DNA of 64,000 nucleotides from Aerococcaceae bacterium DSM 111022 (GCA_015863195.1 JACBXO010000004.1:1-64000), one strand, 5' to 3'; positions 11,293 through 20,201 are shown, numbered from the stretch's first letter. Notes: generated by a model not told the origin, from the letters alone. Made by a program: numbers and translations.

Positions 11293-11393
11293 GCTCTTCA
11301 CCCCTTTTAAATTTTAGAATCAGCCGAAGATTACAATTGTGTTACAAAAGTTACAATTGATCAACAAAACGTCTTTCCACCCTATTTTTGGGC

Positions 11394-11446
11394 AAAAAAA
11401 TAACAAAAGCTGTGTCTTTCTTTTTAAGAATCCACTATCTTTTGTT
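11394..11446 (-). terminator. Terminator-like hairpin in the rpoB leader (possible attenuator)
   Basis: On the minus strand AACAAAAG (11439-11446) pairs with CTTTTGTT (11402-11409); inner GTG/CAC and TTCTT/AGAA pairs extend the stem, and ATTTTTTT follows at 11394-11401. It lies between the rpoB promoter and the rpoB start, so any termination here would attenuate rpoBC transcription. A direct repeat of TTACAATTG follows closer to the gene. Confidence 0.5.
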
Positions 11447-11518
11447 GACATCTGTCTGATTTAGCCGGACAATATTTCGTCTAAATCTAATCTTCTCAAT
11501 TAATCTCTACATCTTTTT

Positions 11519-11547
11519 ATTATACCTACTTACATTTTCATTGTCAA
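11519..11547 (-). promoter_or_regulatory. Consensus promoter of rpoBC
   Basis: TTGACA (11542-11547) and TATAAT (11519-11524) with a 17-nt spacer, a perfect sigma-A consensus. It implies a leader of about 220 nt before rpoB. Confidence 0.9.
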
Positions 11548-11557
11548 GTATAAATAC

Positions 11558-11594
11558 AAAATACCTAATAACAATGTGCTATTAGGTATTTTTT
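11558..11594 (-). terminator. Terminator after ilvE
   Basis: ATACCTAATA (11561-11570) pairs with TATTAGGTAT (11580-11589). T-rich sequence follows on both sides. It separates ilvE from the rpoBC promoter. Confidence 0.7.
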
Positions 11595-11600
11595 AATAAT

Positions 11601-12632
11601 TTAGTGTACTTTTTGAATCCATCCTTCAGGTGCTTCTACATCCCCGAACTGGATTCCAATTAATTCATCATATAACTTTTGAGTCACTGGTCCAGCTTCT
11701 GTCTCAGAGTAAAAGACATGTTTATCATCATGATACGTAATAGAAGCAATTGGTGTAATTGCTGCTGCAGTTCCCATTGCACCAGCTTCAGCAAACTGAT
11801 CAATTTCACTGAGATAAACATCACCTTCGATTGTTTCCATACCTAAACGTTTTTCAGCTAAATACATCAGTGAATACTTAGTGATACTTGGTAAAATTGA
11901 AGGAGATTTTGGCGTAATAAACTTGTTATCATTTGTAATACCAAAAAAGTTCGAGCTACCAATCTCTTCAATCTTCGTATGAGTTGCAGGATCTAAGTAA
12001 ATAGCATCTGCATAACCGGCATCTTTAGCTTCCTTACCTGCCAAATAGCTTGCTGCATAGTTGCCACCAACTTTAGCCGCTCCTGTTCCATGAGGTGCCG
12101 CACGGTCGTAGTCTGTGACTAAGAAATCTTGTGGAGCTAACCCTCCTTTAAAGTATGGACCAACTGGTGTCACAAAAATTGCAAACGTATATTCCGTTGC
12201 AGGTTGTACGCCCACAATGTCACCTTCACCATACAAGAATGGACGGATATAAAGAGTAGCTCCTGTACCATAAGGTGGTACCCAGTCTTCATTTGCTTTG
12301 ACGACTTGTTTAACAGCGGCGACAAATTTGTCTTCTGGATAGGGTTCCATCAATAATTGCTCTGCTGATCTAACTAAGCGTTTTGCATTTTGATCAGGTC
12401 TAAATAATTGAATATCCCCATCTTTAGTTCGATAAGCCTTCAATCCTTCAAAACACGCTTGTCCGTAGTGTAAAACTGGAGATCCTTCGCTCATCGTTAC
12501 TGTATTATCACTGACAATTTCTCCTTCTTGCCAAGCGCCATTAGTAAATTTTGCTCTAAATCGTGCACCAGTGTCAATATAGCTAAATCCTAAGTTAGAC
12601 CAATCAATTGTATCAGGTGTTAATTTGCTCAT
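11601..12632 (-). CDS. ilvE: Branched-chain amino acid aminotransferase
   Basis: A 343-residue class IV PLP-dependent aminotransferase that interconverts Leu, Ile and Val with their 2-oxo acids using 2-oxoglutarate/glutamate. The PLP lysine is in GTGAAKVGGNYAAS. Other family segments are YGQACFEGLKAYR and ATLYIRPFLYGEGD, and the C-terminal GSSNFFGI. Length is typical of the IlvE-II group. It is monocistronic between its own promoter region and a terminator. A CodY-box-like site lies upstream, which would fit nutritional control. Confidence 0.95.
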   Translation of the reverse strand: MSKLTPDTIDWSNLGFSYIDTGARFRAKFTNGAWQEGEIVSDNTVTMSEGSPVLHYGQACFEGLKAYRTKDGDIQLFRPDQNAKRLVRSAEQLLMEPYPEDKFVAAVKQVVKANEDWVPPYGTGATLYIRPFLYGEGDIVGVQPATEYTFAIFVTPVGPYFKGGLAPQDFLVTDYDRAAPHGTGAAKVGGNYAASYLAGKEAKDAGYADAIYLDPATHTKIEEIGSSNFFGITNDNKFITPKSPSILPSITKYSLMYLAEKRLGMETIEGDVYLSEIDQFAEAGAMGTAAAITPIASITYHDDKHVFYSETEAGPVTQKLYDELIGIQFGDVEAPEGWIQKVH

Positions 12633-12707
12633 AATATACCTCTTCCCTTGTCATCCACTACAAATATTATCTATTATAATAAGGGTTTCAGCACAAAATG
12701 TAAAGTT

Positions 12708-12722
12708 ATATATTAGAAAATG
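12708..12722. promoter_or_regulatory. Possible CodY-box-like site upstream of ilvE
   Basis: The minus-strand sequence CATTTTCTAATATAT matches the remembered CodY consensus AATTTTCWGAAAATT at about 10 of 15 positions. A TATAAT lies between it and ilvE (plus-strand ATTATA at 12674-12679). This is a weak match in AT-rich DNA. Confidence 0.25.
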
Positions 12723-12799
12723 ATTAGCTTTTGCACCGTATTTTAATTATTATAGAAACTACATCTTGATACTTAGCTGTTATAATTTTGTAGTTTAAG

Positions 12800-12827
12800 T
12801 TTACTCAAAATATGGTAGACTTATAAG
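12800..12827 (+). promoter_or_regulatory. Promoter of the lipoprotein gene
   Basis: TTTACT (12800-12805) and TATAAG (12822-12827) with a 16-nt spacer, 30 bp before the start codon. Confidence 0.55.
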
Positions 12828-12856
12828 GCAAACAGCTACAAACGAAAGGAACGGTT

Positions 12857-13537
12857 ATGAAAAAACTTACTATTTTATTTTTATCAGTGATCACATTATC
12901 GGGATGTTCTTTCTTTAAGCAGGAACGTGAAGTTATTAATCAAGAATCTGTTGCTACTATAGAATCTACCGTTGATTCATCTGAATCAGTTGAATACACT
13001 AATGGCGAACCAGTTAATACATCTTCTGAATCTATTGCTAACGAGAACTTCTCTGGCGTCTTTAACGAAAGTGAATTATCTTCAACAAATTTACCAGACA
13101 CAACACTGGACGAATCTATCTCTTACCATGAATTGAGTCAAGAAATTATTACTTTCTATAATGAACAATTCGACGAAGAAGCCAAAACAGCTAACAGTCA
13201 ACCGGTAGACGAAGACACAATGGCACAATTACAGTATTCTTTAGATAATAATGGTATCTTAAAAGATTTACAAGCCACTACCGATCAAGTGATGATTACG
13301 ATTGATGGTCATGATAATTATATCACTCGGGTCACTGTCCCAATGACCTACGCAGAATCTCAAGATATTGTTGCTAACAATGATATTTTATTAATGAATG
13401 AAGCTTTAGCTCAAGTGGGCGGCCTACGTCTAGCTCAAATAAATTACTACAACCAAGAAACAGACACGCTAACTCCAATGCATTTAGCGAATGCTAATCA
13501 TTCTCTATTCTTTAATGACCAGTTAGCAAACAATTAA
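12857..13537 (+). CDS. Predicted lipoprotein of unknown function
   Basis: A 226-residue exported protein. Residues 1-16 form a lipoprotein signal peptide ending in the lipobox LSGC, so Cys17 should be lipidated and membrane-anchored. A Ser/Glu/Thr-rich, low-complexity linker runs to about residue 90. A more structured domain follows, which I do not recognise. It is monocistronic, with its own promoter and terminator, next to a convergent rpoN. Function cannot be assigned. Confidence 0.85.
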   Translation: MKKLTILFLSVITLSGCSFFKQEREVINQESVATIESTVDSSESVEYTNGEPVNTSSESIANENFSGVFNESELSSTNLPDTTLDESISYHELSQEIITFYNEQFDEEAKTANSQPVDEDTMAQLQYSLDNNGILKDLQATTDQVMITIDGHDNYITRVTVPMTYAESQDIVANNDILLMNEALAQVGGLRLAQINYYNQETDTLTPMHLANANHSLFFNDQLANN

Positions 13538-13550
13538 GTAAAGAAAAATA

Positions 13551-13587
13551 AAAACATCTAAATTCGTGTGAATTTGGATGTTTTTTT
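13551..13587 (+). terminator. Terminator of the lipoprotein gene
   Basis: AACATCTAAATTC (13553-13565) pairs with GAATTTGGATGTT (13570-13582) around a GTGT loop, followed by seven T. Confidence 0.9.
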
Positions 13588-13636
13588 ACTACCACCATTG
13601 GTAATTCGTTACCTAACAGTCTCACGTGTCAGAATA
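13588..13636 (+). repeat. Dispersed hairpin element, copy at 13.6 kb
   Basis: This copy has the hairpin GGTAA-TTCG-TTACC (13600-13613) followed by TAACAGTCTCACGTGTCAGAATA. The left outer arm is degenerate. It shares the right flank and hairpin position with copies at 26.3, 40.8 and 46.1 kb and sits between two terminators of convergent genes. Confidence 0.7.
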
Positions 13637-13637
13637 A

Positions 13638-13676
13638 AAAAACTAGACTTACCCAAGCGCTTGGATAAATCTAGTC
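13638..13676 (-). terminator. Terminator of rpoN
   Basis: Arms ACTAGA (13642-13647) and TCTAGT (13670-13675) are extended by the inner pairing of CCAAGCGCTTGG. A T-run follows on the minus strand. Confidence 0.85.
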
Positions 13677-13703
13677 ACTATTTACAATCAGATTTTACTT
13701 CTA

Positions 13704-15014
13704 CTAGTATGATCTACGACGATAGTTAGCTACTATTTGTTCACTAATTGTAATCATCTCTTCTTCCAGCTTCTTCACAATTTCTGCATCTGTTAGACCT
13801 GGCATTTGATCATCTATATCAATAACACGTTGTTTAACTGCCCCTGTCGTTAAACCTGTCCGTCCTTTAGTAGTGGACATATTTATAAAATCAGAGAGTG
13901 CATAAACATGGCCATCAAATTCAAGGTTTTTATTCGTAATAATGCGGTAAACGATTGGCGTTGATAAACGAGTATGATCACTTAGCGTCGCAATTGACAG
14001 TGATTTAGGATAACCTATCTCATTAGAAAAGAATGATTTTTGACAATACACTAAACACTTCACAACGAGTTTGATTAACTCTTCACGACGTCTTAAATTA
14101 TCCGCTAATTTTTGATATTTTTCTTGTTGTTCAACTAAGTATTCACGAAGTGAAGTATCTTTTCGTTGTAACATCTCATCAAAATAATCTTGATTAAATC
14201 GTACTCTTGGATAGTAGTGTCGATTATAAGTCATCGTTAATGCTTCTTGATTAACAAAGCGCACTGTCATATCAGGAATAACATTGATTTTTGCCGTTTG
14301 ATCAAACAAGCTCGCTGGATTCGCGCGCAACATATGATAGTAATTAACACATTCCATAATCTCATCATGTGTTAGATTTGTATCTTTCATAATTTCGGTA
14401 TAATCTTCATTATCTAATTCTTTAAAGTAAGACTCTAATAGATAATAAGCAACATTAGGTGCAAAATTATCTCGCTCTGTTTGAAGCATCATCGTCTCTC
14501 TTAAATCATAAGCACCGACTCCCGCTGGCTCCAACTGCTTAATTAAAGTAACCGCATCAAGTACAATGATCTCTGGATATTCTAATTTTTCTGCTAATTC
14601 ACGGGTAGTATAGGGTAAATAACCACGCTCATCTAAGTGACTTACTAGAGCTATCATTGCATCACGAATTGGCGTTTGACGATATAATAATATTTGCTCA
14701 AATAGATAAGACTCTAAGCTTTGAGGCATCTTTATTTGTTCTACCGTGATGTCTTGATCTCTCAACTTCTCCAGCGAAGATAACTGTTCTGGATCACTAT
14801 ATTCCAGTTCAATAAATGGATTATCCATTATATGTTCTTCTAGATAGTGTGTTAGCTGCTCCACACTTAAATCTAATATTTCCAATAAGTCTTCATCATG
14901 TTGAATAGATTCATTTTGTAAACCTGAAAATACTCTCATGTCAGATTCTTGGGAAGATAAATTAATACTGTCATGGTCATTACTATAATTGATAGTTTTA
15001 TCTTGATCATGCAT
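13704..15014 (-). CDS. rpoN: RNA polymerase sigma-54 factor, divergent
   Basis: A 436-residue sigma-54 family protein. The N-terminal region I resembles the family only loosely but keeps LTHYLEEHIMDNPFIEL, matching the L-x-x-NPxLE pattern. The core-binding part (ERGYLPYTTRELAEKL, LEPAGVGAYDLRE) is clear. The DNA-binding end (FFSNEIGYPKSLSIATLSDHTRLSTPIVYR) matches the family, but the RpoN box, usually ARRTVAKYR, is degenerate here (ISEQIVANYRRR). Sigma-54 recognises -24/-12 promoters and needs an AAA+ activator, often for sugar PTS genes in this order; no activator or target is in the window. Its SD is AGGGAG about ten bases before the ATG. Confidence 0.88.
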   Translation of the reverse strand: MHDQDKTINYSNDHDSINLSSQESDMRVFSGLQNESIQHDEDLLEILDLSVEQLTHYLEEHIMDNPFIELEYSDPEQLSSLEKLRDQDITVEQIKMPQSLESYLFEQILLYRQTPIRDAMIALVSHLDERGYLPYTTRELAEKLEYPEIIVLDAVTLIKQLEPAGVGAYDLRETMMLQTERDNFAPNVAYYLLESYFKELDNEDYTEIMKDTNLTHDEIMECVNYYHMLRANPASLFDQTAKINVIPDMTVRFVNQEALTMTYNRHYYPRVRFNQDYFDEMLQRKDTSLREYLVEQQEKYQKLADNLRRREELIKLVVKCLVYCQKSFFSNEIGYPKSLSIATLSDHTRLSTPIVYRIITNKNLEFDGHVYALSDFINMSTTKGRTGLTTGAVKQRVIDIDDQMPGLTDAEIVKKLEEEMITISEQIVANYRRRSY

Positions 15015-15105
15015 ACGTACTCAACTCCCTCTTTAATATATATGTTTATTATATAGTTTTATTTGTTTAATAGCAAAGCCCTTACACAAATGGTGCTAAT
15101 AATCT

Positions 15106-16653
15106 TCAGAGTGCATCCCAAATGTGGGCAAATAACGATTGACTCGTATCTTTGACAGAAATTCTCTTCGAAACTTCTAATGATGACTCCATGTCATCTT
15201 TAATGTCTTGAATAACTGGATGATAATATAAAACTGTGTTTGTTTCAAAATGTAAATATAAAGAACGATAATCCAAATTACTCGTACCGACAGTAGCTAT
15301 TTTGTCATCACTAACAAATGTCTTAGCATGCAAAAATCCTGGTGTATACTCGTAAATTTCAACACCTGCATTAATTAAAGGCCGGTAGAAAGAACGCGTC
15401 ATTCGGTACACAAGTTTTTTATCAGGAATCCCCGGTGTCATCAGCCTCACGGTTACTCCTCGTTTAGCAGCCATTTGTAGTGCTACTTGCATCTCATGAG
15501 AAATAACTAGATAGGGTGTATAAATATATACATAATCTTTGGCTTGATGTAATATCGACTGGTAAACATTCTCACCAATCGGTTCTTCATCTATGGGCGT
15601 GTCCCCAAAAGGTTGCACAAATCCAGAATGACCACAAATTTCTCTTAAGTCATAACTTGATTTTTCATTTAATTCAAGTAGGCTATCTGGTCTAAATAAT
15701 TCATAAGAAGTATCTGGTTCATTAAAAGCGTTCCACATATTTAAAAACATTAAGGTATAATTCCAAACCGCCGGACCTTCGACCCGAATCATATTGTCTT
15801 TCCAATAACCAAATCGCTCAATCTCATTAATATATTCATCTGCAATGTTTAAACCACCAGTATAAGCGACTTCATTATCTATAATAATAAATTTCCGGTG
15901 ATCACGCGTATTGTAAACCATAGAAATAATTGGCTTTACTGGATTAAAATTCATCGCTTTAATACCTAGTTCTTTACAATACTCCTCGAAATCTTCCGGA
16001 AGCCTCGTGAGTGTACCAAAGCCATCATAGATAAAACGAACATCAACACCTTCGTTTGCTTTTTCTATTAAAACATCAAAAATCTGATCAAACATCACAC
16101 CATATTCAACAATAAAGAATTCAACAAAAATTGTTTTTTTGGCTTTCTTTAAATCATTCACCAAGTCATCCATCATACTCTCACCACTTGGATAATATCT
16201 AACTGGATCATCCATGTAGAGAGGCGCATTAGCATAATCTCTAAGATACTTACTTATTCCTGCTAATCCTTCATTCTTTTCTTCCAATAAATAATTTATA
16301 TCCGGAACTAAATCCACTTCATGACTATGTAATTGTTCTTGCTCTTCAAGATTTTCTCGCATATGTTTAATTGGGCGTTTATTTCCGATTAGATAGTAAA
16401 GCACACCTCCAAAAAGCGGGAAAATCATGATTAGAATAATCCAACTTTGTCGATAAGCTGGATTCAAATCTTTCATTATTAAATACAGAACCATCGCTAA
16501 CGAAAAAATCACTCCGATAACTTCGAATAACGCAGAGAACTTTACGAGATTCGTCCATAAAACAAATGCAACAATTAATTGCACTAACAAAGTAATCGCT
16601 AGTATAATTATTCGTTCTGTATCAGGTTCTGGCCATTTAATCTTGGGTTTCAT
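15106..16653 (-). CDS. cls: Cardiolipin synthase
   Basis: A 515-residue phospholipase D superfamily enzyme that condenses two phosphatidylglycerols into cardiolipin at the membrane. Two N-terminal membrane helices cover about residues 14-35 and 40-60, followed by a PLDc_N-type segment. Two HKD motifs are present: HRKFIIIDNEVAYTGGLN and HAKTFVSDDKIATVGTSNLD. Length is typical. The gene lies between rpoN and the TIM-barrel protein gene on the same strand, with short gaps. Confidence 0.95.
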   Translation of the reverse strand: MKPKIKWPEPDTERIIILAITLLVQLIVAFVLWTNLVKFSALFEVIGVIFSLAMVLYLIMKDLNPAYRQSWIILIMIFPLFGGVLYYLIGNKRPIKHMRENLEEQEQLHSHEVDLVPDINYLLEEKNEGLAGISKYLRDYANAPLYMDDPVRYYPSGESMMDDLVNDLKKAKKTIFVEFFIVEYGVMFDQIFDVLIEKANEGVDVRFIYDGFGTLTRLPEDFEEYCKELGIKAMNFNPVKPIISMVYNTRDHRKFIIIDNEVAYTGGLNIADEYINEIERFGYWKDNMIRVEGPAVWNYTLMFLNMWNAFNEPDTSYELFRPDSLLELNEKSSYDLREICGHSGFVQPFGDTPIDEEPIGENVYQSILHQAKDYVYIYTPYLVISHEMQVALQMAAKRGVTVRLMTPGIPDKKLVYRMTRSFYRPLINAGVEIYEYTPGFLHAKTFVSDDKIATVGTSNLDYRSLYLHFETNTVLYYHPVIQDIKDDMESSLEVSKRISVKDTSQSLFAHIWDAL

Positions 16654-16682
16654 CTGCTCCCTCTTTCTAATGACACACTGTT

Positions 16683-17507
16683 TTAATTTTCACCACGGTA
16701 GCTAATCATTAACTCTTTAAATATTTCTGCACTTGTAGGTGGTGTATAGGTAATTGTATTAGCACCGGCATTAATTGTTTCCAAAATTGATTCACCAGTT
16801 GGACCACCTGTTGCGATAATAGGCACCGTTTTTCCTACTTCTTTACGTATTTTTCGAACTAATTCAGCAGTATTTGCGCCGGCAGAAACATTATAAATAT
16901 CTGCCCCTGCTTTTAGTTTACCTATATAATCATCTTTAAAACTAGAAATAGTCGCAACAATTGGTACATCGACTGTTTTATCAATTTCATGGATGACACT
17001 ATTTTCCATTGGAGCATTCACAACTACCCCATAAGCGCCAATTTGTTCAGCTTGAAAAGCTAAATTGACACTACGCTGTCCAGTAGTTGTACCACCGCCA
17101 ACACCTAAAAAGACTGGTACAGAAGAAGAATCAACAATAGCTTGCATGATACTGATTTGTGGCGTAAATGGATAAACACCAAATACTGCTTGTGCATTAT
17201 GATTACGTATAATTGCAACATCTGTAGAAAATAATATTGATTTTATACGCGAACCAAAAATCATAATCCCTGATGCTTCATAAATTTCTTCAGGAACGGT
17301 AATAATACGTTCACGTAATTCACTAAAATATTGCGGAATAAATTTCCCAAGACCTGAATGTTGATCAACAATATCATCTTCGTAAACATTCGACAGGATA
17401 ACCTCTAGCTGGTCATCTCCCTCGATATATTCTTGGGTAATTAATTGTCGAACAAGTTTTTTCTCATTATCTTGATCTTTTTTATCATGATTGTATTCAT
17501 TTCTCAC
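16683..17507 (-). CDS. TIM-barrel phosphate-binding-type protein of unknown function
   Basis: A 274-residue protein from a GTG start at 17507 with AGGAG nine bases upstream; an in-frame TTG at 17516 is too close to that site. After a charged 40-residue N-terminus, a beta-alpha barrel pattern runs to the end, with glycine-rich strand ends VFLGVGGGTTTGQR, ADIYNVSAGANT and PIIATGGPTGESI that look like a phosphate-binding barrel. Residues such as INAGANTITYTPP near the end fit the same fold. I do not recognise the exact family; enzymes of the HisA/ThiG/NMO superfamily are structurally similar. It may share a transcript with cls. Confidence 0.7.
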   Translation of the reverse strand: MRNEYNHDKKDQDNEKKLVRQLITQEYIEGDDQLEVILSNVYEDDIVDQHSGLGKFIPQYFSELRERIITVPEEIYEASGIMIFGSRIKSILFSTDVAIIRNHNAQAVFGVYPFTPQISIMQAIVDSSSVPVFLGVGGGTTTGQRSVNLAFQAEQIGAYGVVVNAPMENSVIHEIDKTVDVPIVATISSFKDDYIGKLKAGADIYNVSAGANTAELVRKIRKEVGKTVPIIATGGPTGESILETINAGANTITYTPPTSAEIFKELMISYRGEN

Positions 17508-17586
17508 TTTAATCAACTCCTACGCGTTTTGTAATAATTTTAACGAAATATCATTGAAAATACTATCAAGATATCTTTAAAGTATT

Positions 17587-17618
17587 TAAAAAATAGACGA
17601 CCCTTTAATGAATCGTCC
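17587..17618 (-). terminator. Terminator of the HAD hydrolase gene
   Basis: An 8-bp stem with two G-U pairs (17596-17603 with 17610-17617) followed on the minus strand by TATTTTTT. Confidence 0.8.
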
Positions 17619-17624
17619 TTTTTA

Positions 17625-18338
17625 TTACTTTTCTATTTTATTCAATGCCTCAATAATTTCAGGTATGACTGATAATTCTGACACAATATAATTTGCTTCA
17701 CGTACATGATCGCGGTGGTCTTCCTCATAGGCCACACCAATACCTGCAGCAGTAAATTTAGCATATTCCATATCTACAGCAGAATCCCCAACATAAACCA
17801 TCTCATCTAACGTTAAATCAAATCGTTTAGCTATCTCATGTAATGCCGCTGGATTCGGCTTAGCGTGATAATCGTCTGCGCATCCGATGAAATCAAAATA
17901 CGAGATTAACTCACTCGACTCTAGCATAACATTGGTAATATCTCTTTGATCATTCGTTACTAATCCAATAATGTAATTTTGGTCTTTTAAATATTTCAGT
18001 AATTCTTCCGTTCCTTTAACAATCAGTGATTTAACATCCGCACTTTTAGCAAAATTTAAATAATCTTGCTCAAGTGAATCATTAATAACTTCGATTGAAA
18101 GAGGGACTACCTTGGAAAGCTCTTCAGCTTGTTCAAGTACACTTCCAGCTGCGAATAAAGAATTTGGTAATATTTTTCCGTCTACAATACCTAATTTTTC
18201 ACCATAGGCTTTGGCTTCAGCGATTGTTAAATCTGTTAGTTCCATTAAGCGATTAAAGGCTATGACCGTTGGCTCATCCCAGGTCGCACCTAATTCTAAA
18301 ATCGTTCCATCTTTATCGAAAATAATTGCTTTAATCAC
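17625..18338 (-). CDS. HAD superfamily hydrolase, phosphoglycolate phosphatase-like
   Basis: A 237-residue subfamily IA haloacid dehalogenase-type phosphatase. Motif I is FDKDGT near residue 8, motif II is GLVTND, motif III uses KPNP, and motif IV is YVGDSAVDME. A helical cap lies between motifs I and II. The start at 18338 is GTG, nine bases after AGGAGG; an earlier GTG at 18365 has no such site. The substrate is unknown; phosphoglycolate or other small phosphorylated metabolites are usual. It is divergent from nagB. Confidence 0.88.
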   Translation of the reverse strand: MIKAIIFDKDGTILELGATWDEPTVIAFNRLMELTDLTIAEAKAYGEKLGIVDGKILPNSLFAAGSVLEQAEELSKVVPLSIEVINDSLEQDYLNFAKSADVKSLIVKGTEELLKYLKDQNYIIGLVTNDQRDITNVMLESSELISYFDFIGCADDYHAKPNPAALHEIAKRFDLTLDEMVYVGDSAVDMEYAKFTAAGIGVAYEEDHRDHVREANYIVSELSVIPEIIEALNKIEK

Positions 18339-18491
18339 CCGATTATACCTCCTGATTGTAGTCACCTAATCTTAGCATAATCACTCACAAATGTTTAGCC
18401 AGAACCTTTTTTATTTCTCAGATAATAAAATTAGTGATATTAGAATCATTTAGCGGTATAATACATTATAAATTAATTTGGAGGTCACAGA

Positions 18492-19202
18492 ATGGATATT
18501 AAAATATTTAAAACAGCAGAAGAAGCCAGCAAAGCAGCAGCAGAAATTTTCAAAGATACATTAAAAACAGGTCAAGAAGTCTTCGGCTTGGCGACAGGCT
18601 CAACACCTGAAAAAACTTATGAAATATTAGTAGAATCTGATTTAGATTTCTCAAATGCGATTGCAATTAACTTGGATGAATACTACGGCATTGCATCTAC
18701 TCATGATCAAAGTTATGCCTACTTCATGAACCAGCATTTATTCCAACACAAACCATTTAAAGAAACACACATTCCTAATGGTGAAAATACTGATGCTGAA
18801 GATGAAGTGACTCGCTACGATGCTATTTTGGAAAAATATCCACGAGACCTACAAATTTTAGGAATTGGTTCTAATGGACACATTGCTTTCAATGAGCCAG
18901 GTAGTTCATTTGACGCAACAACAACAAAAGTGAAATTAACTGACTCAACTATTCAAGATAATAGTCGTTTCTTTGATAATAAAGATGAAGTACCTCAAGA
19001 AGCTTATTCAATGGGAATTAAATCAATTATGGATGCAAAACATATTATTTTAATGGCATTCGGTGAGAGTAAAGCCGACGCTATCAAAAAAATTATTGAA
19101 GGGCCTGTTACAGAAGATGTTCCGGCTAGTGTTTTACAAAAACATCCAAATGTAACATTACTTCTTGACGAAGCTGTTGCAAGCAAATTATCAAGCAACT
19201 AA
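18492..19202 (+). CDS. nagB: Glucosamine-6-phosphate deaminase
   Basis: A 236-residue cytosolic enzyme converting glucosamine-6-phosphate to fructose-6-phosphate and ammonia. Family segments visible are LATGSTPEKTYE, NLDEYYG, and GIGSNGHIAFNEPG with the catalytic His/Glu. Length is that of the short Firmicute form, without the allosteric tail of E. coli NagB. GGAGGT precedes the ATG. A TATAAT lies near 18456 with a poor -35. Together with glmM at 20.7 kb it handles amino sugars for wall synthesis or catabolism. Confidence 0.95.
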   Translation: MDIKIFKTAEEASKAAAEIFKDTLKTGQEVFGLATGSTPEKTYEILVESDLDFSNAIAINLDEYYGIASTHDQSYAYFMNQHLFQHKPFKETHIPNGENTDAEDEVTRYDAILEKYPRDLQILGIGSNGHIAFNEPGSSFDATTTKVKLTDSTIQDNSRFFDNKDEVPQEAYSMGIKSIMDAKHIILMAFGESKADAIKKIIEGPVTEDVPASVLQKHPNVTLLLDEAVASKLSSN

Positions 19203-19205
19203 TCC

Positions 19206-19240
19206 ATACTCCTCAGATCCCTTAAATCTGAGGAGTTTTT
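19206..19240 (+). terminator. Terminator of nagB
   Basis: ACTCCTCAGAT (19208-19218) pairs perfectly with ATCTGAGGAGT (19226-19236), followed by five T. Confidence 0.95.
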
Positions 19241-19391
19241 ATATAAACTATGATAAAATTTAAATACAAATTATATATTAATATATTTCATTTTATGTTA
19301 TTATAAAAAGTGAAATTCAAATAATTTGCCGTCTTGTTCACATACATTTAGATTGTTATATTACATTTATCCCTAGAAAGGAGGATTTGGA

Positions 19392-20201
19392 ATGTATATC
19401 TCAAACGTCAACACTGCTTCAATACATTTAATGAGTCTTTCTACAGAAGTAAACGATGATCATCATCTAACGATTCAAACAAATAAACATTTAACTTTTT
19501 TCTATATCTTAAAAGGTGCTTTGACTTACGAGTCAGAAGGAGAAACTACGAATTTAAAAAGACACGACCTTCTTATAGTCAATCCAAATCAACAATTAGA
19601 CATTACCCTCCTCCGCAAAGTAGAATGGGTTCGCTTTGAAGTTGATGGTATTGTTTTTACATCGTCTTATGATATTTCTGCAGACTCACAAACTTTTGTG
19701 GTTCACGATAATGATACCATTATCAAAAAATACCTTGAGCTATTAACGATTGAACATGCATATTTTGCTAAAGGTACGGAGATGATTTTACGTAAACTAA
19801 CCGAAAACATTATTGTTCACGTTCTACGTAACAAAGGTCTATCTATTAAGGACTCGCAGAAACAAATTAAACACGATGAAATTCAAGCAGTGCAAGATTA
19901 TATTCGCAAAAATTATACAAAAAAGTTAACTTTAGACGAATTAGCGGAAACTGCAAATATTAATAAATATTATTTCATTCGACTATTTAAACAAAAAACG
20001 GGTCTTTCACCTATTGATTACCTAATTCATGTTAGGTTAGCTGAAGCTGAGAAACTCTTAACTGAAACGAATACTTCAGTAACAGAAATTTCTGACCAAG
20101 TAGGCTTTCACTCACCTTCGCATTTTTCTAAAACTTTTAAAGAAAGCAACCATATCACGCCTTCACAGTTTAGAAAAAAATATCGAAATAATGAAGATTA
20201 G
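19392..20201 (+). CDS. AraC family transcriptional regulator
   Basis: A 269-residue regulator. Residues about 1-130 form a cupin-like ligand-binding domain (HLTFFYILKGALTYESEGE, RHDLLIVNPNQ). Residues about 165-262 hold the two helix-turn-helix motifs, with LDELAETANINKYYFIRLF and VTEISDQVGFHSPSHFSKTF. Such proteins often control nearby carbohydrate genes. The neighbours are nagB, separated by a terminator, and a small membrane protein, so the target is not clear. AAAGGAGG precedes the ATG. Confidence 0.9.
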   Translation: MYISNVNTASIHLMSLSTEVNDDHHLTIQTNKHLTFFYILKGALTYESEGETTNLKRHDLLIVNPNQQLDITLLRKVEWVRFEVDGIVFTSSYDISADSQTFVVHDNDTIIKKYLELLTIEHAYFAKGTEMILRKLTENIIVHVLRNKGLSIKDSQKQIKHDEIQAVQDYIRKNYTKKLTLDELAETANINKYYFIRLFKQKTGLSPIDYLIHVRLAEAEKLLTETNTSVTEISDQVGFHSPSHFSKTFKESNHITPSQFRKKYRNNED

